This document shows, in pieces, positions 60,945-61,039 of a DNA stretch of 61,039 nucleotides. The translations under genes and the position numbers were made by a program. The stretch comes from Thiomonas sp. FB-6 (GTDB lineage: Bacteria > Pseudomonadota > Gammaproteobacteria > Burkholderiales > Burkholderiaceae_C), in contig NZ_KB898487.1 in NCBI RefSeq assembly GCF_000377645.1, positions 1 through 61,039 of the forward strand, read 5' to 3'. Numbering within the stretch: the stretch's first letter is position 1; the number at the start of each line of letters is the position of its first letter. The notes beneath the pieces are model-generated. The model saw nothing but the letters and a program-made list of their open reading frames with translations. It was not told the DNA's origin and made no database searches.

Positions 60945-61039
60945 TGTTGGCGCCGACCGAAATTTGAGCCACGTATGAGGGTTGTGCCGACCGAAAACTG
61001 GGCCAGGTGTTCGACCTACCCTGCTGTTTTTTTGTGCGG
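60945..61039 (+). mobile_element. IS21-family insertion sequence, istA-proximal end (right copy)
   Basis: Begins TGTTGGCGCC at 60945 and is identical over 95 bases to the reverse complement of 195-289. It carries the same two terminal repeats (GCCGACCGAAA). By comparison with the left copy, istA would start about 15 bases beyond the window, reading rightwards. Because both window ends show the same tip in opposite orientation, they belong to two different copies. The right copy sits inside the RT domain of the RT-nitrilase gene. Confidence 0.88.

Noticed and set aside
60945-60972. True start of the RT-nitrilase gene at GTG 60972
   Set aside because: That codon lies within the IS21 tip, and the resulting protein would begin just before YVDD without the RT palm and finger motifs.

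Overview
The window is GC-rich, densely packed DNA from a proteobacterium, most likely a betaproteobacterium of the order Burkholderiales. That placement is an inference from three things. The gene order is tRNA-Leu, tig, clpP, clpX, lon, tRNA-Ala, tRNA-Glu. There is a complete iscR-iscS-iscU-iscA-hscB-hscA-fdx operon. A small Trp-rich protein of a type common in Burkholderiales and a gcvTHP operon behind a tandem glycine riboswitch are also present. I cannot name a genus.

Both ends lie inside copies of one IS21-family element. Positions 195-289 are the exact reverse complement of 60945-61039. Both ends show the same istA-proximal tip and point outwards, so two separate copies bound the segment. 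The left copy cuts off the 3' end of a periplasmic substrate-binding protein gene. The right copy interrupts a very large reverse transcriptase-nitrilase gene.

0.8-5.7 kb: a signalling cluster with a tiny coupled leader ORF, a response regulator with an unrecognised output domain, a membrane-anchored coiled-coil protein and a PAS-GAF-PAS-GGDEF-EAL cyclic-di-GMP protein. 5.7-11.3 kb: LysR regulators divergent from small redox and detoxification genes (metallo-beta-lactamase-fold protein, DsbA-like protein, SnoaL-like protein, SDR). 11.3-16.5 kb: MFS exporter, DUF190 and CrcB, then a cobalamin riboswitch in front of a BtuB-like receptor and a hydrolase. 16.5-26.3 kb: transporter, hemerythrin-like protein, DUF5666 lipoprotein, glycine-zipper protein, lrgAB with a LysR regulator, an FNR-type regulator, a NarL-type regulator and a cytochrome c. 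26.4-33.4 kb: glycine riboswitch, gcvT-gcvH-gcvP, selD and a LysR regulator. 33.6-39.9 kb: the isc operon behind a strong promoter overlapped by a near-consensus IscR site, ending with a PQQG-repeat protein. 39.9-45.3 kb: moeA, mobA, moaA, an SDR, a thioesterase and a squalene-synthase-like protein. 45.4-51.8 kb: tRNA-Leu, tig, clpP, clpX, lon (with its own sigma-32-type promoter), tRNA-Ala and tRNA-Glu.

From the tRNA-Glu terminator to the right end (about 51.9-61.0 kb) the DNA changes character. It holds a methyltransferase-HNH fusion, a membrane-anchored Mrr-like endonuclease with a zinc finger, a gene-poor stretch rich in inverted repeats, a possible 29-residue membrane peptide, and the IS-broken reverse transcriptase-nitrilase gene, which is visibly AT-richer than the rest. 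I read this as a tRNA-linked defence island. The most notable object is the RT-nitrilase of the UG1/DRT1 kind, with an unusually long unassigned middle. The IS has separated its YVDD active-site half from the N-terminal RT motifs.
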